Origin: JBGRQB01 sp041725875
GTDB lineage: Bacteria > Bacteroidota > Ignavibacteria > Ignavibacteriales > Melioribacteraceae
Length of the DNA: 51,319 bases
Direction of reading: 5' to 3'
Assembly (NCBI GenBank): GCA_041725875.1
Contig: JBGRQB010000011.1
Coordinates: 1 to 51,319, forward strand
The notes under the pieces are model-generated. The model was not told the DNA's origin, did no database searches, and saw only the letters and a list, made by a program, of their open reading frames with translations. The position numbers and the translations under genes were made by a program. Shown one piece after another: positions 1-6,799 of the stretch (its first letter is position 1; each line of letters starts with the position of its first letter).

Positions 1-249
1 AATCAGGAATCTGCTAAAGAGTATGAAGAATTGTTTAATAAATTCAGTGTTAAAATGGGTGAGCTGATGACATCGGAAAATACAAGTAGTCCGGAATATA
101 TTGCTGAGAAAATATTTGAAGCAGCAACTGACGGAAGTGATAAATTAAGATATCTGCTTGGAAAAGATGCAGAACAATATGTTGAAATGCGCAAGCAGCT
201 TGGCGATCAGGAATATATGAAAGCAATTAGTGATCTTGCATTATCATAG
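1..249 (+). CDS. Short-chain dehydrogenase/reductase, C-terminal fragment
   Basis: The reading frame is open from the first base of the window and ends at a TAG, so only the last 82 or so residues are present. The tail contains an RYLLGKDAEQYVEMRKQLG-like stretch. I recognise this as typical of the C-terminus of classical SDR oxidoreductases, where the substrate-binding loop is followed by 'RY.vG.dA......r'. The Rossmann nucleotide-binding region and the catalytic Tyr-Lys lie upstream, outside the window, so the substrate cannot be stated. The assignment rests only on this tail. A strong hairpin terminator follows directly. Confidence 0.6.
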   Translation, partial: NQESAKEYEELFNKFSVKMGELMTSENTSSPEYIAEKIFEAATDGSDKLRYLLGKDAEQYVEMRKQLGDQEYMKAISDLALS

Positions 250-254
250 ATAAC

Positions 255-285
255 AACCCAAAGGCAGAATTTGCCTTTGGGTTTA
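255..285. terminator. Hairpin terminator between convergent genes
   Basis: A 10-bp perfect stem (cccaaaggca / tgcctttggg) with a 5-nt loop is extended by two A-T pairs and followed by TTT. It lies between the SDR fragment on the plus strand and the methyltransferase ending on the minus strand. It probably serves the plus-strand gene best, because the T run lies on that side. Confidence 0.7.
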
Positions 286-287
286 AT

Positions 288-1127
288 TTATATTTTTTCG
301 CAAACCATACAAATTGTATCTTGATCTTCTGAAAATGAATCTCCCTTTACATTTGCAAAAAACTCAAAGTTGCAAAACCCGTTTTTTGTAAATTCTTCAG
401 TGAGATTTTTTTTGTTAAACGATTTCAGATAATTGTAAAAGAGTCTGGAACCATTCTCTTCAATAACAGAAAACTTCATCAACACAGTTTTTTCTTCTTC
501 ATACTTAAATGTTTTTGAAAAAAGATGATATGAATTTTCACTCCAAAATCCGCCGTCCGGATTATATTCATAATTAAGCTCTTCAGAAGTATCTGCATAA
601 AACTTTTCCGAAAAAATATCCAGCAAAAGTTTGCCTCCCGGTTTCAGAGAATTAGAAAATGTTTTTAAAAGTTGTTTTCTCTGAGGTAAATTAAGAACAC
701 AAAAATCGCAGAATACCATAATTATCAAATCATATTTTTCTTTTGGAGTAAACACCAGATAATTTTGATTGATATATTTTATATTCAAATTATTGTCGCC
801 AGAGATTTTCTGTGCATAATTAATTGAATTTTCAGATACATCGATTCCTGTAATATCTGCCCCGGTTTTTGCAAAACGTTGAGTGTATAGACCGGGTCCG
901 CAGCCAAAATCGCAAATTTTAATTCCCGGTTTTATATCAAATTTGTTTATCATCCAGTTTACTGAATCATCAATAAATTCTTTGGTTCTTGAAGCAAGAG
1001 CCACATCGGGATTAAGATGAAATTTCAACATCTGCTTTGAGATATGAGGATCATTCCACATTTCTATAGTTGTGTAATCAGTATAAACTGGTTCTTTTTT
1101 ATTGAAACTACTTAAATATTTATACAT
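288..1127 (-). CDS. Class I SAM-dependent methyltransferase
   Basis: This 279-residue protein has a seven-strand Rossmann methyltransferase core. Motif I reads DFGCGPG at residues 73-79 and is followed by the acidic end of strand 2 (TGIDVSENS), which would bind the SAM ribose. 'YDLIIMVFCDFCVLN' matches motif IV, and 'LKPGGKLLLDIF' matches the post-motif strand. The N-terminal 45 residues (NDPHISKQMLKFHLNP) resemble small-molecule methyltransferases of the UbiE/Methyltransf_25 type rather than RNA enzymes. It starts 15 nt downstream of the NAD(P)-binding protein gene, so the two are probably co-transcribed. The substrate is unknown. Confidence 0.85.
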   Translation of the reverse strand: MYKYLSSFNKKEPVYTDYTTIEMWNDPHISKQMLKFHLNPDVALASRTKEFIDDSVNWMINKFDIKPGIKICDFGCGPGLYTQRFAKTGADITGIDVSENSINYAQKISGDNNLNIKYINQNYLVFTPKEKYDLIIMVFCDFCVLNLPQRKQLLKTFSNSLKPGGKLLLDIFSEKFYADTSEELNYEYNPDGGFWSENSYHLFSKTFKYEEEKTVLMKFSVIEENGSRLFYNYLKSFNKKNLTEEFTKNGFCNFEFFANVKGDSFSEDQDTICMVCEKI

Positions 1128-1142
1128 AAATAAATTTCCGGT

Positions 1143-1778
1143 TTAGTTAGAAACAAACGGAGCTTTGTGCACATAAGTGTTATCGTTTATTAATGAAACA
1201 ACAAAACTTGCAATTGAATCTGGATGAATAAATTTACCCGGACAATCATCAGAACAGGTTTTAATTTTGTTTGATTCCGGTTTTTCCGAAATTGCTGCGC
1301 ATCTTACAAAGGTCCAATTTAAATTATCCTGCAGCAGCAGTTTATATTCTTTTTGCAGGTCATCTGCCAGACGAGGATACGCAAGTTTTTTAAAATGAGA
1401 AAAAACTCTGGTTCTTAAAGACCTGCGATCTTCAGGAAGTTCAAGCAGAAAATCTGAAACATTTATATATCTTTTGATATCAAAATTTTTAGCGGCCTTT
1501 AATACCAGACTTGTTATAAAAGAATTATTTGGATTAAACCTGTCTTCCGCAGTTACTGCATTTATTACTGTTGTGGAATCTTCCAGCAATTTTAAAATAG
1601 ATAAATAGTCATCAGCTCTTCCTTCAACAACACTTATCTGATCATTATTTATAGCTAATTCAGATTTGGTTGTTTCCAGAATTTTAATTTTATATCCTGA
1701 AATTAAAAGTTGTTTTATTATATATGTTCCAATTATACTAGTTCCACCTAACACAGCAATGGTATTGCCTGAGTACAT
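1143..1778 (-). CDS. NAD(P)-binding protein, atypical SDR (NmrA-like)
   Basis: This 211-residue protein has an N-terminal glycine-rich loop GGTSIIG (residues 11-17) after a hydrophobic strand, as in atypical SDRs of the NmrA/NAD(P)H-binding group. A 'VINAV' strand and the 'RYINVSDFLLE' segment fit the fold, but the classical YxxxK pair is not evident, so catalysis is uncertain. The ATG is preceded by CGGAG at a good distance. The downstream neighbour is a SAM methyltransferase 15 nt away, which suggests a two-gene unit of unknown pathway. It could act as a redox sensor or a reductase. Confidence 0.75.
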   Translation of the reverse strand: MYSGNTIAVLGGTSIIGTYIIKQLLISGYKIKILETTKSELAINNDQISVVEGRADDYLSILKLLEDSTTVINAVTAEDRFNPNNSFITSLVLKAAKNFDIKRYINVSDFLLELPEDRRSLRTRVFSHFKKLAYPRLADDLQKEYKLLLQDNLNWTFVRCAAISEKPESNKIKTCSDDCPGKFIHPDSIASFVVSLINDNTYVHKAPFVSN

Positions 1779-2073
1779 AATCTTCTCCGATTACAATTAA
1801 TATCGATAAATAGAGCACGCCCCGATTAAAAAAATCAGTTCGTTAAAATAAATTTGCTTTGAAATTTTTAGATAAAGTAATACAACCAATACTCTCTGTA
1901 CGGAGTATTCCAAAAGAATGAAACTTTTATAGTTGTATTCTTATTTTGACGGTGTTTCGCTTAACACCGAATCTCGATATGTGGTCTTGTGGAATTTCAT
2001 AAGTCCAAATTTATGGTTATTCTGGAAAAAAACAAAATAGTTTTTGAAAAGGATGGGTAAATTTAAAAGAAGA
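1779..2073. other. Non-coding gap with two inverted repeats
   Basis: About 295 bases hold no convincing gene. Two inverted repeats are visible. Bases 1888-1909 have 7-bp arms (aatactc / gagtatt) around an 8-nt centre. Bases 1950-1969 have 7-bp arms (cggtgtt / aacaccg) around a 6-nt loop. Neither has a T run. The region must include the promoter of the NAD(P)-binding protein gene on the minus strand, but I cannot point to one with confidence. Confidence 0.5.
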
Positions 2074-2093
2074 GAGACTGCAAAAGCAGTCTC
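2074..2093 (-). terminator. Terminator after the RidA-family gene
   Basis: An 8-bp perfect stem (gagactgc / gcagtctc) with an AAAA loop lies 7 bases beyond the stop of the minus-strand gene. On the minus strand the hairpin is followed by a pyrimidine and T-rich tract. Confidence 0.6.
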
Positions 2094-2099
2094 AAAATT

Positions 2100-2447
2100 T
2101 TATACTGCAGCAATAACTGAAATTTCAATAAGTAATTCTTCTCTTGCCATTGAAGCTTCAACACAGGCTCTTGCAGGTGCCAGCCCCGGAGTTACCCAGT
2201 TATCCCAGACTGAATTCATTTCGTCAAAAAGTTTCATATCTTTTAAGTAGATAGTTGCTGACAAAATTTTGTCTTTATGAGAACCAACGCTGTCTAAAAG
2301 TTCAACGACTTTTTCAAGCATTGTTTCAGTTTGCTCTTTTATTCCTTTTGTTGAATCTTTGGCTACTTGTCCGCAAAGATAAACAGTGTTGTTATGAACA
2401 ACAGCTCTGCTCATTCTCTGCTTTGTTTCATATCGTTTAATTTCCAT
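2100..2447 (-). CDS. RidA family protein, YoaB-like
   Basis: This 115-residue protein is the full length of the YjgF/YER057c/UK114 (Rid) family, which forms trimers and hydrolyses reactive enamine/imine intermediates in the RidA branch. The sequence is closest in my recollection to E. coli YoaB. Shared blocks are 'VVHNNTVYLCGQV', 'TMLEKVVELLDSVGSHKDKIL', 'SATIYLKD', 'WDNWV' and the C-terminal 'ARACVEA...LLIEISVIAAV'. The arginine in the ARACVEA block matches the position of the catalytic Arg of RidA, but the surroundings are those of the less-studied YoaB-type subfamily, so deaminase activity is not assured. AAGGAGATATA precedes the ATG, a near-perfect ribosome binding site. Confidence 0.88.
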   Translation of the reverse strand: MEIKRYETKQRMSRAVVHNNTVYLCGQVAKDSTKGIKEQTETMLEKVVELLDSVGSHKDKILSATIYLKDMKLFDEMNSVWDNWVTPGLAPARACVEASMAREELLIEISVIAAV

Positions 2448-2481
2448 TATATCTCCTTATGATTGAAAATAAATTTTCTCT

Positions 2482-3993
2482 TTATAAATGTTTTAGCTGA
2501 CGTTTATTTATATTATCCAGATTTTTCCTGCTGATCTCTGGAATTTCAGAAGCGTTTTCGCGTAGAAATTTAGGGAGTTTTCTTCCCTGAATTTTTAATA
2601 TATCATGAACAATTGTATCTGCAATAAATGTTGTTTCATTACCAAGTATTTCAGTTAAATATTTGAACAAATGTTCTGCTAGTCGGTTAAGTGAAATCTG
2701 ATATGTTGAAAGTGTTTCACTGTAAAGCCACTCTGAGAAGTTTTTGAATCCGGTAAAAACTTCTGTCTCTTTCCATAAGAGTCTTACAGTCTGATTAAAA
2801 TTCCCGCTGTTATATGTTAAATCCCAAAAGCGTGCAAAGCGTTTCATTTTTTGCATTTCAGCAAAAGAAATTAAATCAGTCTGCAAAATATCGTAAGGAG
2901 GAATATCTGAATAAAGCATCCCATATTGTTCATCGTGACGAGAAATTTCTGTGCCTGATAATTTTTTCAAAACGCCGAGCTGAATTTCAGATTTTGTTAT
3001 TGTTGTGAGGGTATTAAGATTTTCTGCAAAGCTTTTTACAGATTCGCCGGGCAAACCAATTATCAAATCTACATGAAGATGCGCGTTTGTTTCTGTTTCA
3101 AGAAAGTGCAGATTTTCTTTTATCTTCTGCAGATTTAAGTTGCGCTTTATATTTTTTGCAGTCTCTTCATTTAGTGTTTGTATTCCCACTTCAAACTGGA
3201 TAGAAGCAGGAGGAAAAAGTTTTATTTTTTCTTTTAGTTTTTCCGGAAAATGTTCGGGAATCATTTCAAAATGAACCAGATAAGGTGGTTCTTTGGCAAG
3301 AAAGTAATTCAGAATTTTATTTGTTGTTTCTATATTCAGATTAAATGTTCTGTCAATAAATTTGAATTTTCTCGCGCCCTTTTCCCAGAGTCGGTCAAAC
3401 TCATTAAATAGCTTATCAACATCAAAAGATCTTACAGATTTATCAATTGAAGATAAACAAAACTCACAGGTAAAAGGACAGCCGCGCGAAGCTTCCACGT
3501 ACATTACCCGGTTTGCTATATCTTCGTCGTTGTAAAATTTATAAGGTAGTTCCAGAGTTGTTACATCAGCCGGAAGAGCTTTTATAATTTTTTCTTCAGG
3601 GAATTTTTTTTCTGCAATTTTTTTGCATAAAGAATAAAACTCACTATCACCTTCGCCGCTGATTATGTAATCAGCTTTTGAAAGATCGGTTCTGAACGGC
3701 TGATGACTCGCCTCCGGTCCGCCCAAAATTATTATGGTTTCGGGAGAAACTTTTTTCAGCAAGCCAATTAACTTGCTCACTTCGGAAGCGTTCCAGATAT
3801 AAACTCCGATTCCAATTACATCTGGTGAAACAGTCAGAATTTTTTCTGTTATTTCTGTTAAACTCTCGGTAATTACATATTCCTGAATTTCAGTAATTTC
3901 CTGAAACTCTTTCAGGTTGGCAAGCAAATACCTTAACCCGATTGCCGAATGAATATAGCGGGCGTTAAGAGTTGTTAAAACTATTTTGTTCAT
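2482..3993 (-). CDS. B12-binding-domain radical SAM protein (DUF4080 type)
   Basis: A 503-residue protein is chosen by starting at the Met of MNKIVLTTLNARYIHSA. The frame stays open upstream to 4239, but that extension is low-complexity and runs over the divergent gene. The N-terminal part is a cobalamin-binding-like Rossmann domain (IGIGVYIWNASEV, IIILGGPEAS). The central radical SAM barrel carries a canonical CX3CX2C cluster motif, C172, C176 and C179 (GCPFTCEFC). It is followed by 'RTFNLN' and 'HVDLIIGLPGE', the usual SAM-contacting strands. The C-terminal 150 residues match the DUF4080 tail as I recall it. This family is widespread, has no established substrate, and is distinct from tRNA methylthiotransferases. 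Confidence 0.88.
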   Translation of the reverse strand: MNKIVLTTLNARYIHSAIGLRYLLANLKEFQEITEIQEYVITESLTEITEKILTVSPDVIGIGVYIWNASEVSKLIGLLKKVSPETIIILGGPEASHQPFRTDLSKADYIISGEGDSEFYSLCKKIAEKKFPEEKIIKALPADVTTLELPYKFYNDEDIANRVMYVEASRGCPFTCEFCLSSIDKSVRSFDVDKLFNEFDRLWEKGARKFKFIDRTFNLNIETTNKILNYFLAKEPPYLVHFEMIPEHFPEKLKEKIKLFPPASIQFEVGIQTLNEETAKNIKRNLNLQKIKENLHFLETETNAHLHVDLIIGLPGESVKSFAENLNTLTTITKSEIQLGVLKKLSGTEISRHDEQYGMLYSDIPPYDILQTDLISFAEMQKMKRFARFWDLTYNSGNFNQTVRLLWKETEVFTGFKNFSEWLYSETLSTYQISLNRLAEHLFKYLTEILGNETTFIADTIVHDILKIQGRKLPKFLRENASEIPEISRKNLDNINKRQLKHL

Positions 3994-4073
3994 TTGTAAC
4001 TTTATTAATAATCGATTCTGTAAAACTAAATAATTTATTATAAACAGTTTGTTGTAATTACTAAATTTGTGAA

Positions 4074-4826
4074 ATGAATTGTGAAAATAACATATCTGCC
4101 AGAGGATTTTGTCCGTTTTGTAGCAAAGAACATTTTTTGTATGAAGGAAATGCAAAAAACATAGCTTTGGAATTGATAGAAAAACTGGAAAAATATAAAA
4201 GACTCGATTACGAAAAAAGTAACGAAACTGCAGATCCAAAGTTTTTTACGGATTATGTTTTTGGCAAGGCTCTCGGACAAATGTTCGGGGTGCTTGAATG
4301 CAAAAATGAAGATGGCGAAATTGTAATATTAAAAGCGTTTTCAGGTCAGTACAACGGAATTTGGAAAATAGAAAACTGGGTTCCTCCTTTGCTGGATGTG
4401 AAAAAGTTTGATCAACTTGTTTTGGAAGAAGATAAAAAGATTAAGAAGCTTGGAAAAGAAATAGAAATTCTGGAAGAAGATTCGATTGAAAGAAAAGATT
4501 TAGTAAAAAAGAGAAAAGAGCTTTCAAGAGCATTGCTAAGAAGTATTTACGAATTGTATGAACTTCATAATTTCAAAGGTGAAAAAAAATCTCTCTTTGA
4601 TTTATTTGGAAATAAAGGAATTCCAACCGGAACCGGAGATTGCTGCGCACCAAAACTTTTGAATTATGCTGCTAAAAACGGACTTAAACCTTTGAGTTTG
4701 GCAGAATTCTATTTTGGCAAAGAAAATCTCTCTAAAACAAAACAGCACAAAATATTTTATCCTTCTTGCAAAGACAAGTGTTATCCGATTTTAGGATTTA
4801 TGTTGTGCGGAGCTGAAAATGAATAA
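4074..4826 (+). CDS. Stand-alone N-terminal domain of long RluA-type pseudouridine synthases
   Basis: This 250-residue protein resembles the N-terminal half of the long (about 550-residue) RluA-family synthases known from Vibrio/Shewanella and some Bacteroidota. Shared features are a Cys pair (CPFC), a 'GKALGQMFGVLEC' block, 'LKAFSGQYNGIWKIENWVPP', a coiled-coil stretch of about 50 residues, then 'GTGDCCAPKLL', 'AEFYFG', 'FYPSCKDKC' and 'PILGFMLCG'. The conserved cysteines suggest metal or RNA binding, but no function has been established to my knowledge. The stop codon overlaps the ATG of the catalytic gene by 8 bases (atgaataa), so translational coupling is likely. No strong ribosome binding site is seen before the chosen ATG. 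Confidence 0.78.
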   Translation: MNCENNISARGFCPFCSKEHFLYEGNAKNIALELIEKLEKYKRLDYEKSNETADPKFFTDYVFGKALGQMFGVLECKNEDGEIVILKAFSGQYNGIWKIENWVPPLLDVKKFDQLVLEEDKKIKKLGKEIEILEEDSIERKDLVKKRKELSRALLRSIYELYELHNFKGEKKSLFDLFGNKGIPTGTGDCCAPKLLNYAAKNGLKPLSLAEFYFGKENLSKTKQHKIFYPSCKDKCYPILGFMLCGAENE

Positions 4827-5463
4827 GCAAAACTTGTTAAATATAATTTATCAGGATGAAAATATAGTTGTTGTTAACAAGCCGGGCGGAATGCTTACAA
4901 TTCCGGGAAAAGGGCCGGAAAAGCAGGATTGTGTTACTTCCAGATTAAAAAAGATTTTTCCAAACTCTATTGAGCAGCCTTCTGTTCACAGACTGGATAT
5001 GGCTACATCCGGATTGCTGGTGCTTGCTCTGGATCAAAAGTCGCATTCCAATTTATCAATCCAGTTTCAAAATCGGGAGATCGGGAAAGAGTATATTGCT
5101 GTTGTTGAAGGAGTGCTTGAAGAAAAAAAAGGCAAGATAGAACTACCTTTCCGGTTGGATGTTGATAATCGTCCGCTGCAAATTTACGATCCTGTTCAGG
5201 GGAAAATGGGAACAACTTTTTGGCAAAACTTAGGTGTAAGTGAAAACACAACGCGAATTAAATTTGCTCCTGTTACAGGAAGAACGCATCAGTTGAGAGT
5301 ACATTCTTTTTTCAGACTGGGGCTAAATGCTCCAATTGTCGGAGATCCTTTATATGGTTCAGGTAAAGAAGGAGATCAGCTAAAGTTGTGTTCGGTTTAC
5401 TTATCGTTTAAACATCCTGTCACAAACAAAAAAATGGAATTTCGTATAGAGCCGACCTTTTAG
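4819..5463 (+). CDS. RluA family pseudouridine synthase, catalytic domain
   Basis: This 214-residue protein converts uridine to pseudouridine in rRNA or tRNA. The catalytic motif HRLDMATSGLL places the nucleophilic Asp at residue 60. The N-terminal 'NIVVVNKPGGMLTIPG' and the C-terminal 'TGRTHQLRVHS' and 'IVGDPLYG' blocks complete the RluA/RsuA core. No S4 domain is present. The partner domain usually fused in front of this type is encoded by the overlapping upstream gene, so the two products may act as a complex. The target nucleotide cannot be read from sequence. Confidence 0.9.
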   Translation: MNKQNLLNIIYQDENIVVVNKPGGMLTIPGKGPEKQDCVTSRLKKIFPNSIEQPSVHRLDMATSGLLVLALDQKSHSNLSIQFQNREIGKEYIAVVEGVLEEKKGKIELPFRLDVDNRPLQIYDPVQGKMGTTFWQNLGVSENTTRIKFAPVTGRTHQLRVHSFFRLGLNAPIVGDPLYGSGKEGDQLKLCSVYLSFKHPVTNKKMEFRIEPTF

Positions 5464-5474
5464 TATATCAGATA

Positions 5475-5491
5475 TTTGATAAGCTATCAAA
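5475..5491 (+). terminator. Weak hairpin after the pseudouridine synthase
   Basis: A 7-bp AT-rich stem (tttgata / tatcaaa) with a 3-nt loop lies just after the stop codon. A T-rich stretch follows some 15 bases on. The stem is weak and could be a chance palindrome. Confidence 0.3.
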
Positions 5492-5601
5492 ATGTTGAAA
5501 TTAATTTTTGATTACACCCTCCAAATTTGCTCAAAAACAGGCTTTTTTGTTTTGGCACCTTTGTTGAATTAAGAGTGCTTTTTTAACAAAAGGAACTCGA
5601 A

Positions 5602-6300
5602 ATGAAAAGAAATCTTATTATTATGCTTTTATTGTTAGTTGTTGTTGCCTGTGATAGTTCTACCGATCCTGCAATTGGAGAGGGAACGCTTACTGCAAAA
5701 TTTGAAAAGATGAATGAAACCGGACAATGGTATACCGGCTTTAGTGATTGTCCTCAGGATACTTCCGGGTATAAAATAAATTTTAAAATTGCCGATATTC
5801 CTTCATCCACAGGCAAAAGTGGTAAATCGTTAATGATGTCAGGACAAAATTCAAGTGACGATCTTTTTCTTTACACATACAGAAAAGTAAACGGATTGAA
5901 AAAAGATGCCAAGTATAATGTCGATTTCAAACTTATTCTGGCTTCTAAATATGCTAACGGATCTGCCGGCATTGGCGGGAGTCCGGCAAACTCAGTTTAT
6001 GTTAAGGCAGGATTTGTAACAACAAAACCGGCATCACAAATTAAAGATGGCAATTATGTTGTAAATGTTGATAAAGCAAATCAATCGCAAAGCGGAAACG
6101 AAATGAAAGTGCTTGGCGACCTTGCTATTCCTGATACAACAGGAGTTTACAAACTTATCACAAGAACTTATGAAGGATTTTCATTTACTGCTGACTCAAA
6201 AGGTGAAGCCTGGGTTATTGTTGGTATCGATTCAGGTTTTGAAGGACCTACAACAATTTATCTCGACAGACTGGAAATGAAGCTCAAAATAAAAGACTAG
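5602..6300 (+). CDS. Putative lipoprotein of unknown function
   Basis: This 232-residue protein has an N-terminal lipoprotein signal: MKRN, a hydrophobic run, then a VVAC lipobox with the acylated Cys at residue 17. The mature part begins with the acidic/Ser-rich CDSSTDPAIGEG, typical of surface-exposed Bacteroidota lipoproteins. The rest looks all-beta, with alternating hydrophobics and many Gly/Ser/Thr. 'IYLDRLEMKLK' at the end resembles the last strand of a jelly-roll carbohydrate-binding-like domain, but this is only suggestive. AAAAGGAACTCGAA precedes the ATG. It appears to be monocistronic, ending at a terminator. Confidence 0.75.
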   Translation: MKRNLIIMLLLLVVVACDSSTDPAIGEGTLTAKFEKMNETGQWYTGFSDCPQDTSGYKINFKIADIPSSTGKSGKSLMMSGQNSSDDLFLYTYRKVNGLKKDAKYNVDFKLILASKYANGSAGIGGSPANSVYVKAGFVTTKPASQIKDGNYVVNVDKANQSQSGNEMKVLGDLAIPDTTGVYKLITRTYEGFSFTADSKGEAWVIVGIDSGFEGPTTIYLDRLEMKLKIKD

Positions 6301-6316
6301 TTGTTAAAAGGTTGTT

Positions 6317-6345
6317 TCTGTCGGAGTTTTCCCGGCTTCGACAGA
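6317..6345 (+). terminator. Terminator after the lipoprotein gene
   Basis: A 7-bp perfect stem (tctgtcg / cgacaga) is extended inward by three more pairs, one of them a G-U wobble. It is followed by TTTATTTTA and lies between convergent genes. Confidence 0.65.
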
Positions 6346-6346
6346 T

Positions 6347-6715
6347 TTATTTTACTTCTGTAACTTTTTGTTTTTCGTCTACCCACAAACCGATTATTTC
6401 TAAATTACTAAAATGTGTTTTTAAGAATTCTACAGATTTCTTTATTTGTTCAATTTGTGTTTTTTCGTCGGTTGGATTTCCTGCGCAATCGAAATGACCT
6501 GCAATTGCAATTCCTCTGGAATTATGATTTTTTACAGAAACATCAATGCGGTTCAAAATTGATTTTACTTCAGATTTGTTTTCAGAAATTACAAGTGGCG
6601 GACCCGGTTCCGTGACAGAATCTACATAATCAACATTAAATCTGTTTTGTAAAAATTTAGTTACCGGAATCTGAACTCTTCCGTCGATACAATTCACTAC
6701 AGTGCAAAATTTCAT
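6347..6715 (-). CDS. Small beta-carbonic-anhydrase-like protein
   Basis: The 122-residue form is chosen because AAGGAG lies about 8 bases before the ATG of MKFCTVVNC. An in-frame ATG 24 bases further upstream lacks a good site. The motif CIDGR (C9, D11, R13) and GHFDCAG (H74, C77) reproduce the Cys-Asp-x-Arg and His-x-x-Cys zinc/dyad pattern of beta-class carbonic anhydrases, with 'EPGPP' in the place of the usual glycine-rich segment. At about 120 residues it is far shorter than the 190-220 usual for the class. Conserved proteins of this size exist, but I know of no demonstrated hydratase activity. It could be a CO2/bicarbonate enzyme or another zinc protein of the same fold. Confidence 0.72.
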   Translation of the reverse strand: MKFCTVVNCIDGRVQIPVTKFLQNRFNVDYVDSVTEPGPPLVISENKSEVKSILNRIDVSVKNHNSRGIAIAGHFDCAGNPTDEKTQIEQIKKSVEFLKTHFSNLEIIGLWVDEKQKVTEVK

Positions 6716-6774
6716 ATTTCTCCTTAAATAATTTTTCATATTCGAAAATTGAAAGATATTTTAAAGAAAAAAAA

Positions 6775-6793
6775 TCCCGGTTAAGAACCGGGA
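6775..6793 (-). terminator. Terminator after the M28 peptidase gene
   Basis: An 8-bp stem (tcccggtt / aaccggga) with a 3-nt loop. On the minus strand it is followed by eight T residues, giving a classic intrinsic terminator 7 bases after the stop codon. Confidence 0.85.
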
Positions 6794-6799
6794 TAAATT

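Noticed and set aside
3994..4239. N-terminal extension of the B12/radical SAM protein
   Set aside because: The extra 82 residues are Phe/Tyr/Asn-rich and low complexity, overlap the divergent gene at 4074, and come before the expected family N-terminus MNKIVLTTLNARYIHS.
5475..5491. Operator site for the downstream lipoprotein gene
   Set aside because: The palindrome is short, AT-rich and over 100 bases from the gene; a weak terminator or chance match is simpler.
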